Shown: positions 1 to 8,110, counted from the first letter of the stretch. The stretch is DNA of 41,970 nt from Treponema sp. (GCA_016293005.1 JAEDFA010000007.1:1-41970), one strand, 5' to 3'. A program made the numbers and translations. The notes: generated by a model not told the origin, from the sequence alone.

Positions 1-381
1 AAACTCGTAGCTCAAATAACCAAGCCCCGAAGCAGGAAGCGGAATTTCTGCAAGGCTTCCTTCTGGTGTAGGATTCTGACTTGCAACATACAAAAGCGCA
101 TCAAGAATATCACATGGCTTTTTATGACCGAGCGCATCGCGGCTTTCAATTCCAGAATCATCAAAAGCAATTTTCTTGCCTTCGACATCAAAATAGATTT
201 CATCATCTTCCTGAACAATTTTAAACGCTTCTTCAGTCATTAAAATTGAATATCGCTCGCGCCCTTTTTGAAAACTTGCAGATTCAAGAATTCCTTTAGC
301 ACCGATTTTTTTTGCAAGAAGATACGGCGTATACCGCGAATTTGAAATGCATTTATAAATTGAATCGTTTCGTTTTTCCAT
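1..381 (-). CDS. trpE: Anthranilate synthase component I, N-terminal part (cut by window edge)
   Basis: TrpE converts chorismate and glutamine-derived ammonia to anthranilate, the first step of tryptophan synthesis. The gene runs leftward and leaves the window after 127 codons. The visible N-terminus carries the TrpE pattern: a TPYLLAKKI segment, a YSILM stretch, and LGYLSYEF, which matches the conserved GYxxYE motif that precedes the chorismate-binding domain. The catalytic C-terminal domain lies outside the window. The ATG at 381 is preceded by a GAGGA Shine-Dalgarno. PabB and isochorismate synthases share the fold, so the assignment rests on N-terminal similarity only. A strong promoter and two operator-like near-palindromes lie just upstream, so the gene (or a trp operon) is probably repressed by a DNA-binding regulator. 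Confidence 0.8.
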   Translation of the reverse strand, partial: MEKRNDSIYKCISNSRYTPYLLAKKIGAKGILESASFQKGRERYSILMTEEAFKIVQEDDEIYFDVEGKKIAFDDSGIESRDALGHKKPCDILDALLYVASQNPTPEGSLAEIPLPASGLGYLSYEF

Positions 382-403
382 AATTATCCTCGTAACTTTT
401 TTG

Positions 404-437
404 TTTCTATAAAAAGAAGCGTTTCTATAAATAGAAA
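404..437. promoter_or_regulatory. Tandem operator-like near-palindromes upstream of trpE
   Basis: TTTCTATAAATAGAAA at 422-437 is a perfect 7-2-7 inverted repeat overlapping the -10 box and the predicted start site of the trpE promoter. TTTCTATAAAAAGAAG at 404-419 is a degenerate copy (14 of 16 identical) starting 18 bp away, so both would lie on a similar face of the helix. This arrangement suits a repressor. Which regulator binds is not visible here. Confidence 0.55.
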
Positions 438-464
438 TATATATCAACATTCTGTATCTGTCAA
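436..464 (-). promoter_or_regulatory. Promoter of trpE (sigma-70 type)
   Basis: On the minus strand a perfect -35 TTGACA (459-464) is followed by a 17-nt spacer and a -10 TATATT (436-441). Transcription should begin near 429 and give a leader of about 48 nt that includes the Shine-Dalgarno. The -10 box overlaps the operator-like palindrome at 422-437. Confidence 0.75.
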
Positions 465-541
465 TAGTAACATCAAAGAAATTCTTCACTTTTCCAAATA
501 ACGCAGCGTAAAAAAATATTTGTAAATTTTTAAAATTTTTC

Positions 542-568
542 TAAACTAAAATCTGGAAACTCCGATAG
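542..568 (+). promoter_or_regulatory. Sigma-28 (FliA) promoter of flaB
   Basis: TAAA at 542-545, exactly 15 nt, then TCCGATAG at 561-568. This matches the flagellar sigma-28 consensus TAAA-N15-GCCGATAA in spacing and at 6 of 8 positions of the -10 element. It lies about 70 nt upstream of the flaB start, as expected for a class of treponemal filament-core flagellin genes. No sigma-70 promoter is obvious in the same interval. Confidence 0.75.
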
Positions 569-597
569 TTATTGTATAGGGTGGTGAGAACCCGCAA

Positions 598-618
598 AAC
601 AAGCTCAATTAACTTGTT
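598..618 (+). other. Hairpin in the flaB 5' leader
   Basis: AACAAG (598-603) and CTTGTT (613-618) form a perfect 6-bp stem around a 9-nt A+T-rich loop. It ends 11 nt before the Shine-Dalgarno AAGGAG (630-635). It could affect mRNA stability or translation of flagellin; no function can be read from sequence alone. Confidence 0.4.
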
Positions 619-640
619 CAACATACACCAAGGAGTCATT

Positions 641-1501
641 ATGGTAATCAATCACAATATGAGCGCAATGTTTGCTCAACGTTCCCAGGGAATTCAAGAT
701 TTGAACCAGCAGAAATCAATGGAAAAACTTTCTTCTGGTATGAGAATCAATCGTGCCGGTGACGATGCTTCAGGACTTGCAGTTTCTGAAAAAATGCGTG
801 CACAGATTCGCGGTTTAAATCAGGCTTCTGAAAATGCTTCAAACGGCATTTCGTTCATTCAGACAACAGAAGGTTATTTACAGGAAACAGAAGATATCGT
901 ACAGAGAATTCGTGAACTGGCAGTTCAGTCTTCAAACGGAATTTATACAGAAGAAGACCGAATGCAGATTCAGGTTGAAGTTTCTTCTCTTATCGCAGAA
1001 GTAGACCGAATTGCTTCAGCTGCTCAGTTCAACGGAATGAATATGCTTACAGGACGATTTGCACGCCCTACAGGTGAAAATACAGTTACTGCTTCTATGT
1101 GGTTCCATATCGGTGCAAACATGGATCAGAGAACTCAAGTGTACATCGGAACTATGTCTGCAATGGCACTTGGACTTCGCAATGTTGGCGATGAATCAAT
1201 AATGACTTTAGCATCTCCGGATGAAGCAAACCGTGCAATCGGAACTCTTGATGAAGCATTAAAGAAAATCAACAAACAGCGTGCAGACCTCGGCGCATAC
1301 CAGAACCGCCTTGAGATGACTGTAAAAGGACTCGACATCGGTGCTGAAAACCTCCAGGCATCTGAATCAAGAATCCGCGACACAGACATGGCAAGCGAAA
1401 TGGTTGAATTCACAAAAGACCAGGTACTTTCTCAGGCTGGAACAGCTATGTTGGCCCAGGCAAATCAATCAAGCCAGAATGTGCTGTCACTTTTAAGATA
1501 A
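641..1501 (+). CDS. flaB: Flagellar filament core flagellin FlaB
   Basis: FlaB proteins form the core of the spirochete periplasmic flagellar filament. The 286-residue product has the usual FlaB length. It keeps the conserved N-terminal D0/D1 region (starting MVINHNMSAM, with SSGMRINRAGDDASGLAVSE) and the conserved C-terminal region (TDMASEMVEFTKDQVLSQAGTAMLAQANQ...LSLLR), joined by a short central part as in other spirochetes. There is no signal peptide, consistent with export by the flagellar type III system. An in-frame extension to 572 exists, but the start at 641 follows AAGGAG at ideal distance and gives the canonical N-terminus. It is transcribed from the sigma-28 promoter at 542-568 and followed by an intrinsic terminator. 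The last 16 codons are duplicated downstream. Confidence 0.97.
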   Translation: MVINHNMSAMFAQRSQGIQDLNQQKSMEKLSSGMRINRAGDDASGLAVSEKMRAQIRGLNQASENASNGISFIQTTEGYLQETEDIVQRIRELAVQSSNGIYTEEDRMQIQVEVSSLIAEVDRIASAAQFNGMNMLTGRFARPTGENTVTASMWFHIGANMDQRTQVYIGTMSAMALGLRNVGDESIMTLASPDEANRAIGTLDEALKKINKQRADLGAYQNRLEMTVKGLDIGAENLQASESRIRDTDMASEMVEFTKDQVLSQAGTAMLAQANQSSQNVLSLLR

Positions 1502-1520
1502 AATTAACAGTTCACAACGA

Positions 1521-1552
1521 AAGTCCGATTCAAAAAATCGGGCTTTTTTTTT
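1521..1552 (+). terminator. Rho-independent terminator of flaB
   Basis: GTCCGATT (1523-1530), loop CAAAA, AATCGGGC (1536-1543) with one G-T wobble, then nine T. It lies 20 nt after the flaB stop. Confidence 0.9.
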
Positions 1553-1683
1553 ATTTTGGAAGAATTTGCGCGGGGCCAACATTATGAAGAACAAATTTTG
1601 CAGTTTGAAAGTCAGAATGATTTTCAAACTGGAGCGGTGGCAGAAAAATTACATCAAATTGAAAAAACTAAAAGCCACCGCGT

Positions 1684-1732
1684 GGCCCAGACAAATCAAT
1701 CAAGCCAGAATGTGCTGTCACTTTTAAGATAA
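1684..1732 (+). pseudogene. Duplicated C-terminal fragment of flaB
   Basis: This stretch re-encodes the last 15 residues of FlaB and its stop codon (AQTNQSSQNVLSLLR) with one Ala-to-Thr change. It has no start codon or Shine-Dalgarno, so it is a by-product of the tandem duplication rather than a gene. Confidence 0.85.
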
Positions 1733-1751
1733 AATTAACAGTTCACAACGA

Positions 1752-1783
1752 AAGTCCGATTCAAAAAATCGGGCTTTTTTTTT
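1752..1783 (+). terminator. Second copy of the flaB terminator
   Basis: The same GTCCGATT/AATCGGGC hairpin and T run as at 1521-1552, carried in copy 2 of the duplication. It should stop any read-through before the lyase gene. Confidence 0.8.
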
Positions 1784-2000
1784 ATTTTGGAAGAATTTGC
1801 GCGGGGCCAACATTATGAAGAACAAATTTTGCAGTTTGAAAGTCAGAATGATTTTCAAACTGGAGCGGTGGCAGAAAATATTACATCAAATTGAAAAAAC
1901 TGAAAGCCACCGCAAATTATGTTTCCATTCTTATTAAGCCTTGCTAAACTTTTTTCAGTTTTTCATAAAAATTGATTTCTGTGACAAAAGTTCTTTTGCA

Positions 2001-2029
2001 TTGTACCTTTTACAGATATTCGTTAATAT
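2001..2029 (+). promoter_or_regulatory. Promoter of the aromatic amino acid lyase gene
   Basis: TTGTAC (2001-2006), 17-nt spacer, TAATAT (2024-2029). The start site would lie near 2036, about 46 nt before the ATG at 2082. Confidence 0.5.
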
Positions 2030-2081
2030 AACAGTTAAAATCGCAAAATTTAAATTACATTTATTTTATGGAAGAAAAAAA

Positions 2082-3656
2082 ATGAAAATAATCAACGGAA
2101 ACGAACTTTCAATCGAAGATGTCTGTGATGTAGCTTACAAAAACGAAGAAGTTTCTCTGCCACAAGACAAAAAATTCTGGGAAACACTCGAAAAATCGCG
2201 CAAATTCCTTGAAGATTATATAGCAACTGGAGTTCCAACTTACGGTGTTACAACAGACTTTGGAGATTCATGCCACAATCAAATCAGCGTAGACAAAGCC
2301 GGAGAACTTCAGCGGGACATCTGCACATACCATGGAATCGGGCTTGGACCTAAATTTGACCACGAAACAGGTCGCGCAGTAATTCTTGCAAGATTAAACG
2401 GAAATGTAAAAGGCGGGCACTCCGCAATTCGTCCTGAACTTGCAAAAATGATGGTAACAATGCTGAACAAAGATATCGTTCCAGTAATTCCTCAGCTTGG
2501 TTCAGTAGGCGCATCAGGCGATTTAACTCCGCTTTCATATCTTGCCGCAGCCATCATGGGAGAACGAAAAGTCTACTACAAAGGAAAAATCGTTCCAACA
2601 ATCGAAGCATTTAACGCCGAAGGAATCAAACCTCTTCCAATAGAAGCAAAAGAAGGTCTTGCTTTAATGAACGGAACAAGCGTTATGACAGCCGTTGCAA
2701 GCCTTGCATGGAAAAAAGCAGAACGACTTGCAAAAATTTCAGATTTTCTTACGGCAGTAACTTCAGAAATTACACGAGGAAAAGACACTCCGTTTGTAGC
2801 AAAGGTAAGCGAAATAAAAAATCACCAGGGACAATGCGAAAGCGCTTCTTACATTTACAACATCATCAAAGATTCAAAACGAGTTTTCAAATACGAAGAT
2901 TTTCTCAAAACTCAAATTGAAAGCTTAAACGGCAAAAAATTCGTTGCCCAGCAGAATAAAATTCAAGACAGATATTCAATTCGTTGCGCTCCACAAATTA
3001 ACGGCGTTTACCGCGACACACTTCGTTTTGCAAAAGATTTAATTACAGAAGAATTAAATTCAGCAAACGATAATCCGTTAGTAGATATCGAAGCCGAACG
3101 CCTTTACAACACAGGAAATTTTTACGGCGGACACATTTGCGCTGCCTGTGATTACATGAGAACGGCACTTGCAAACATTTCAGATTTATCAGACAAACAG
3201 GCCGAAGTCATAATCGACGGAAAATTCAACGGACTGACAGAAAATTTAATTCCGTTTACGCCAGCTGATCACCCGCGTGCAGGTCTTAGGCTCGGTTTTA
3301 AAGCCGCTCAAATTACAATTTCTGCAATCCGCGGAGAAGTTGCAAGTTACTGTTTCCCAATTTCACTTACAAGCCAGCCTACAGAAGCATTAAATCAAGA
3401 TAAAGTTTCCATGGGAACAATCAGCGCAAGAAAGTGGGCAGAACAAATCAATCTTGTATTTCTTCAATTTGCAACTCACCTTCTTGCGGCAATGCAGGCA
3501 GTAGATTTAGCCGGAAAAAAAGATTTCGCTCCGTTTACGCAAAAAGTCCACAGTGAAGTCAGAAAACTTTCAGCATTTGTTGAAGACGACAGAGCCTTAG
3601 ACAGCGAAGCCGAAAGTGTCTGCGAATGGCTCAAAACTACTTCGCTTTTTGAATAA
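2082..3656 (+). CDS. hutH: Aromatic amino acid ammonia-lyase, HutH/HAL family
   Basis: The 524-residue protein belongs to the MIO-dependent lyase superfamily (histidine, tyrosine and phenylalanine ammonia-lyases and aminomutases). The Ala-Ser-Gly triad that cyclises into the MIO cofactor is at 144-146 in GSVGASGDLTPLS. Other catalytic landmarks are Tyr54 in YGVTTDFG, Asn197 in LMNGTS, Tyr298/Arg301 in QDRYSIRC, and NSANDNP. Two points are not HutH-like: the selectivity pair is Tyr83-His84 rather than Ser-His, and the late motif is NQDKVSMG rather than the HAL pattern NQEDHVSMG. No hutU, hutI or other histidine-degradation gene is adjacent. The family is certain, the substrate is not. The start at 2082 follows GGAAG; longer in-frame reading upstream lacks family similarity. 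The 3' end overlaps the convergent debranching gene by 20 bp. Confidence 0.85.
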   Translation: MKIINGNELSIEDVCDVAYKNEEVSLPQDKKFWETLEKSRKFLEDYIATGVPTYGVTTDFGDSCHNQISVDKAGELQRDICTYHGIGLGPKFDHETGRAVILARLNGNVKGGHSAIRPELAKMMVTMLNKDIVPVIPQLGSVGASGDLTPLSYLAAAIMGERKVYYKGKIVPTIEAFNAEGIKPLPIEAKEGLALMNGTSVMTAVASLAWKKAERLAKISDFLTAVTSEITRGKDTPFVAKVSEIKNHQGQCESASYIYNIIKDSKRVFKYEDFLKTQIESLNGKKFVAQQNKIQDRYSIRCAPQINGVYRDTLRFAKDLITEELNSANDNPLVDIEAERLYNTGNFYGGHICAACDYMRTALANISDLSDKQAEVIIDGKFNGLTENLIPFTPADHPRAGLRLGFKAAQITISAIRGEVASYCFPISLTSQPTEALNQDKVSMGTISARKWAEQINLVFLQFATHLLAAMQAVDLAGKKDFAPFTQKVHSEVRKLSAFVEDDRALDSEAESVCEWLKTTSLFE

Positions 3657-6600
3657 AAACAGCAAGCGCTTTTGGAGGAACTTCATATTTTTCTGACGGA
3701 GATAATTTTTTCATTTCATCAAAAACTGTTTTTCCGTCAGAAACTGCAAAAAATTCTTTTTTATCGTCAATCGGTGTGCTGAAAATTATTGGGAACGAAA
3801 GCGGATTTGCAATCAAAACAATCTTCTCCCAGGAATCTTCACACGCTGTTCCGTCTAAACTCCAGACTAAAACTTCTTCCGGGAAATTAAAATCTTTATT
3901 TTCTTCAAATTTTAAAACTTTTCTTAAAAGTTCAGCATCAGAAATTCTAAACGCCTTGTGTTCTTTTCTGATTGCGATGATTTTTGAAACATAATCTGAA
4001 ACATCCCTGAATTTTTCAAGTCGGCTCCAGTCAAGTCCATTTACCCGGTCGCAGATGTTATAAGTATTTTTGAGGAACGATTTTTTTCCATCTGAAGTAA
4101 CGGCAGTTTCAAAAAGCGGCTGTTCGTTTTTCAAAATATCTTCAGGAATCTGTTTTGTACGCAAGAATTCCATTCCAGCGTGAAGAATCGGCATTCCTTC
4201 AGCAAAAATCACCAGCGAAATTGCAAATTTTTGCATCTGAGCGTAATATTCGTCATTGTGACAAGGCTCAACAAGCTCAAGTTTGTCATGTAAAGTTACA
4301 TTATCGTGAATTTCAGTGTAATTTACAGATTTCCATGTTTTATCACCCCAACTTGTCGCATAAGCCGTACCCTGAACTTTTGTAAAATCTACTCCTGGAT
4401 GTTCAGTTGCCCCGACAATTCCGAATTTTACAGATTCTTTTCGGCTTCCGTCGTGAATAAAGCCCGGTTCATAATCGTTGTTGATTGGTCCTTTTATTCC
4501 GCAGCGAATTGCATCGTTAAAATGTCCAATGAAAGGCATTTTTAAAGCGTTTTTCATGCTCGCGCTTTCCATTTTTCCGGCGTTGTACATATCCCAGCCT
4601 TCACCGTAAAGAAGAACATCAGGCTTTATTTTTGAAAGAGCATCGTGAATTCTGTTCATCGTGTTAACATCGTGAAGCCCCATCAAATCAAAACGGAATC
4701 CCGAAAGTTTGTACTCTTTCAGCCAGAAACTCAAAGTTGAAATCATGTAGCGTGCAAACATTTCGTGTTCGCTTGCAGTATCCTCCCCTGCCCCGGAATA
4801 TCCTTCAACGCGGAAATAATAACCCGGAACGCAAAGTCCGAACGGATGATGAACGCCGTCATTGACATGATTGTAAACGACATCCATTATTACACCGATT
4901 CCAGAATCGTTGAATTTTTTTATCATTTGTTTTAATTCAGATATGCGCACAGAACCATCGTAAGGATTTGAAGAATAAGAACCTTCAGGGCATGCATAAT
5001 TTTCAGGGTCATATCCCCAGTTGAAAAGGCCGAATTTTGCCTGATTTCTATATGATTCACAGGAAATGCGTTTTTCATCGACGCTTCTGAAATCAAAAAT
5101 CGGCAAAAACTGAACATGAGTTACGCCTAATTTTTTTATGTGGTCAAAACCTGTTTCAACTGAATTAAAAGTCGTTCCTGATTCTGCGCAACCTTTAAAA
5201 GTCCGCCTGTTTTCTTCCGAACCGTTCCAGGTTTTTGAAGAAGTTAAATCTGCAACATGAAGTTCATAAGCCACAACATCCGACGGAGATTTTACAGAAG
5301 GCGCTTTTGATTCTTCCCAGCCAGAAGGATTTGTGAGCGTAAAATCGCAGACCATCGACCTGATTCCGTTTATTCCGCAGGCTTTTGCATAAGGGTCGGC
5401 AGAATCTGAAACAAGACCGTGAGCGTAAACCCGGAACATATAATATTTTCCATGAAGATTGCCGCTTACAGAACATTCCCAGACACCTTTTAATCCTTTT
5501 TCTTCGTGACGAACCATTTGAACAATTTGTTCACATTCAGAATTTTCACCGTCAGCAAACAGAAGAAGTTTTACATCGCGTGCTGTTGGCGCCCAAAGCC
5601 TGAACGAAGATTTTTTCTTTCCATATAAAACGCCAAGTTCTTCTGTACAAGTATATTTTTGTTTAAACTCTTCGCTGTCAAAATACCACTCAAGAAATGC
5701 AGTATTTTTTCCGCCTGAAGTTTTGCTTTCGGTTCTGCCGCTTAAAAGAACATTGAAAAGGTAATCTTTTTTGTGCGATGCGCCGTTCCATTCAGTAAAT
5801 AAATCGTGTTTTTCAAAACCTTGCGAAATCCATTTTTTAGGAACTGCAAATTTTTCAAAAACACCTGATTTTGCAATTTTTTCTGACTTTTCCTGAGATT
5901 TTATCTGAAGTTCAAATTTTTTACCTGGAACTATTTCTGTATCATTTACAAAAAGCGATTTTGTTTCATTTTGAAGGCCTTCTGGAATTTTCCATTCGAC
6001 TACAACAGAAACCAAAGAAGATTTTTTTTCTGCTTTTACACAAAAATACCAGCCGTTTCCAAAAGGAAGTTCTGCATAAAATTCTTTTAAACCGTGTGGA
6101 AAATGCGGAGAAAGTTCAATTTTATTTTCAGCCAAATATGGAACAAAACCGATTAAATCTTGAAAAACATTTCGGTTGAATTCTGCGACGCTCCATGCCT
6201 GTGAATAAGTCCCTGAAAGAATCGGACTTCCGTCTTTATTGCAGCATGCGTGAATATTTTCGCTCAAAGAACCTGCGCATCCTGACTCTAAAATCATTTT
6301 TGCTTCGTTCAAAAGAATTGACGCCGGTTTTTGTTCAAGATTTAATCCTGATTTTTTTGCAGCAGCGGAAATATAAGGCCCTGAATTCCATTCCCAAATA
6401 GTTCCGTTGTGATAAGCGGCATCTTTATTATACATATCATTCCATTCATGATGCGGATGAAAAGTCGGGTCATCAGGTGAAAGAGTATAAAGTCCGAACG
6501 GAGAAACGAGTTCCCTTTCAACATCTTCAAGAATTTTCTGTGAATCTTCTTTTGAAACGAATGCTCTGTCGTCTTTATCTGGAAGAACTTGTGGAACAGT

Positions 6601-8064
6601 GATTAAAAAAAGCTGATTCGGTCTGACGCGCATATCTTTTATCCAATCGCCATAACCGCCGGGCGGAAGACAGTCTGCAAAAGAATTATAAAGCGGATTC
6701 CAGAAAAGTTTTTTAAACGATGACTTAACTTTTTGCGCATAATCCAAATATTTTTTTGCCTTTTCTTTTGAATCAAGCCTGTCCATAAAAAATGCGCAGA
6801 TTTTCAGTGCAGAATACCACAAAACCTGAATATCGTTTGCCCTGTCGCCTCGCGGAGAAAGCGGAGTATCACCTTTAATTCTTGCATCCATCCAGGAATC
6901 AGCATCTCCATGCATCAAAAATCCATTTTCATCGCAGCGTTTTATTTCTGCATCAACGGCGATTTCGATATTTTTCAAAAGTTTTTTTACGATTTCAAGA
7001 TTTCCAGTGTATTGAAAATATTCGTAAACTGCCCGGATGAACCACAAAGTTCCGTCTGCCGTATTGAAAATTACATCGTCCTGACTCCTGTACCGGTTTG
7101 GAATTCTGCCGTAAGAATCTGATTTTTCGTCAAGGCACTGAAAACCTGCAAAACCGAGCAAAACGCTTTCTGCTTCTTTAAAACAACCTGAAACAAGTAG
7201 CGAACCGCAAAGAGAAATAAATGTATCGCGTCCCCAATTATCACGGAACCACGGAAGACCTGCCCAAATTCCAAGAAAATCAGTTTCGCTGTTTTTTGTT
7301 GTCAAAAGCCACGCACTGAACCTCGACCATTTTACAGCCTCGTTAAATTTTTCATCGCCAAAGTCAACCGAAGTTTTATTTAAAAATCCGTCAATCTCTT
7401 TTTTATGCAAGAGAATCTGTTTGTTTTTTGCAAGCCTGAACGCTTTTTCAACTGCAAGTTCTTCGGATTTTTCAAAAGTAAGATACCAGCCCAAATCAGA
7501 AAATGGCTCGCCGCTTACAGATTTTTCTGAATCTGAAACATGAAGAATAAGCTCTGAATCTTTCATGGAATAATAAAAATCGAATTCTGCCGAAACTGCA
7601 ATTCCGCGATTACAGCTTATAATTTTAATTCCGTCTTTTTCCATAATGTGCCAGACAGGAATGTTTTCTGATTTTAAAACAGAATCGTTTTCTTTTGAAT
7701 TTTGATTTTCTTCTATTAAAAGTGCATCTTGTGTGTTTTCTGAAGGCTTTTTTAGATACGGAACTGCATTTAAAATTCCGACCGTTTTTGAAGCGTTTAT
7801 GTAAAATGCTCCTTCATAAATTAAAAGCGACGCTTCAAGAATTTCTTTATCGAAAAAAGCGCGGAATCCGTACGGATAAACTTCTGTGTATTTCGCCTGA
7901 ACTAAATTCCGTGAAGAACAGGAAAATCCTGAAAAATACTTTACATCGTTCCTGAAATAACCTGAATTTTCCTGATTTTCAGAAAAAAGGAATTCGAAGT
8001 AACCGTTTACTTTATCTGTCCATGCCATTCTGCGGTTTGAATTGCGTTCAATTTTTATCTTCAT
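3637..8064 (-). CDS. Bifunctional debranching enzyme: GH133 amylo-1,6-glucosidase fused to GH13 type I pullulanase
   Basis: A 1475-residue protein made of two debranching enzymes. Residues about 1-200 resemble the N-terminal domain of bacterial glycogen debranching enzymes, and about 230-660 are the GDE_C/GH133 (alpha/alpha)6 domain (RDNWGRDTF near 274-282, IPNR, TADGTLWF, HEWNDMYNKD near 539-548). After a linker comes a CBM48-like domain (FRLWAPTA at 821) and a GH13 barrel with the pullulanase signature NWGYDP (1015-1020), region I DVVYNH, region II GFRFDLMG (nucleophile Asp1126), region III YGEGWD (acid/base Glu1155) and region IV IHDN (Asp1254). All three GH13 catalytic acids are present. 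There is no signal peptide, so it should act on cytoplasmic glycogen or imported maltodextrin. The ATG at 8064 has no Shine-Dalgarno and lies 8 nt after a -10 box; an alternative start is 8028. Confidence 0.9.
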   Translation of the reverse strand: MKIKIERNSNRRMAWTDKVNGYFEFLFSENQENSGYFRNDVKYFSGFSCSSRNLVQAKYTEVYPYGFRAFFDKEILEASLLIYEGAFYINASKTVGILNAVPYLKKPSENTQDALLIEENQNSKENDSVLKSENIPVWHIMEKDGIKIISCNRGIAVSAEFDFYYSMKDSELILHVSDSEKSVSGEPFSDLGWYLTFEKSEELAVEKAFRLAKNKQILLHKKEIDGFLNKTSVDFGDEKFNEAVKWSRFSAWLLTTKNSETDFLGIWAGLPWFRDNWGRDTFISLCGSLLVSGCFKEAESVLLGFAGFQCLDEKSDSYGRIPNRYRSQDDVIFNTADGTLWFIRAVYEYFQYTGNLEIVKKLLKNIEIAVDAEIKRCDENGFLMHGDADSWMDARIKGDTPLSPRGDRANDIQVLWYSALKICAFFMDRLDSKEKAKKYLDYAQKVKSSFKKLFWNPLYNSFADCLPPGGYGDWIKDMRVRPNQLFLITVPQVLPDKDDRAFVSKEDSQKILEDVERELVSPFGLYTLSPDDPTFHPHHEWNDMYNKDAAYHNGTIWEWNSGPYISAAAKKSGLNLEQKPASILLNEAKMILESGCAGSLSENIHACCNKDGSPILSGTYSQAWSVAEFNRNVFQDLIGFVPYLAENKIELSPHFPHGLKEFYAELPFGNGWYFCVKAEKKSSLVSVVVEWKIPEGLQNETKSLFVNDTEIVPGKKFELQIKSQEKSEKIAKSGVFEKFAVPKKWISQGFEKHDLFTEWNGASHKKDYLFNVLLSGRTESKTSGGKNTAFLEWYFDSEEFKQKYTCTEELGVLYGKKKSSFRLWAPTARDVKLLLFADGENSECEQIVQMVRHEEKGLKGVWECSVSGNLHGKYYMFRVYAHGLVSDSADPYAKACGINGIRSMVCDFTLTNPSGWEESKAPSVKSPSDVVAYELHVADLTSSKTWNGSEENRRTFKGCAESGTTFNSVETGFDHIKKLGVTHVQFLPIFDFRSVDEKRISCESYRNQAKFGLFNWGYDPENYACPEGSYSSNPYDGSVRISELKQMIKKFNDSGIGVIMDVVYNHVNDGVHHPFGLCVPGYYFRVEGYSGAGEDTASEHEMFARYMISTLSFWLKEYKLSGFRFDLMGLHDVNTMNRIHDALSKIKPDVLLYGEGWDMYNAGKMESASMKNALKMPFIGHFNDAIRCGIKGPINNDYEPGFIHDGSRKESVKFGIVGATEHPGVDFTKVQGTAYATSWGDKTWKSVNYTEIHDNVTLHDKLELVEPCHNDEYYAQMQKFAISLVIFAEGMPILHAGMEFLRTKQIPEDILKNEQPLFETAVTSDGKKSFLKNTYNICDRVNGLDWSRLEKFRDVSDYVSKIIAIRKEHKAFRISDAELLRKVLKFEENKDFNFPEEVLVWSLDGTACEDSWEKIVLIANPLSFPIIFSTPIDDKKEFFAVSDGKTVFDEMKKLSPSEKYEVPPKALAVFIQKAK

Positions 8065-8072
8065 AATTTTAA

Positions 8073-8101
8073 AGTATAATCGAAGAATTATAAATTGACT
8101 A
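8073..8101 (-). promoter_or_regulatory. Promoter of the debranching enzyme gene, probably leaderless
   Basis: On the minus strand TAGTCA (8096-8101), 17-nt spacer, TATACT (8073-8078). Only 8 nt separate the -10 from the ATG at 8064, so the mRNA would start at or next to the start codon. No Shine-Dalgarno is present. Confidence 0.55.
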
Positions 8102-8110
8102 GAAAATTCA

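Larger units (their letters stand above)
1452..1913 (+). repeat. Tandem duplication of the flaB 3' end and terminator region
   Basis: Two adjacent copies of a roughly 230-bp unit: 1452-1681 and 1683-1913, offset 231 bp. By eye they differ at 1460/1691 (G/A), by one extra T in copy 2 near 1880, and by one A/G change near the right end. Each copy holds the last flaB codons, the terminator, a CAGTTTGAAA/TTTCAAACTG hairpin (1601-1631 in copy 1) and an inverted repeat GCGGTGGC/GCCACCGC (1634-1641 with 1674-1681; 1865-1872 with 1906-1913). The right border of each copy is the GCCACCGC arm. The gene-free interval 1502-2081 otherwise holds only the promoter of the next gene. Confidence 0.9.

Noticed and set aside
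12..218. 68-codon minus-strand ORF at the left edge
   Set aside because: Another minus-strand frame (1-381) encodes recognisable TrpE with a Shine-Dalgarno; this one is a shadow.
1135..1413. Minus-strand ORF of 92 codons inside flaB
   Set aside because: Antisense to the conserved FlaB C-terminus; no Shine-Dalgarno and no family resemblance.
1584..1728. Short plus-strand ORF spanning the junction of the tandem duplication
   Set aside because: No Shine-Dalgarno; it is created by the duplication and reads into flaB sequence in a different frame.
5871..6179. Plus-strand ORF of 102 codons inside the debranching enzyme gene
   Set aside because: Falls in the linker and GH133 coding region; composition is a complement artefact and no start signal is present.
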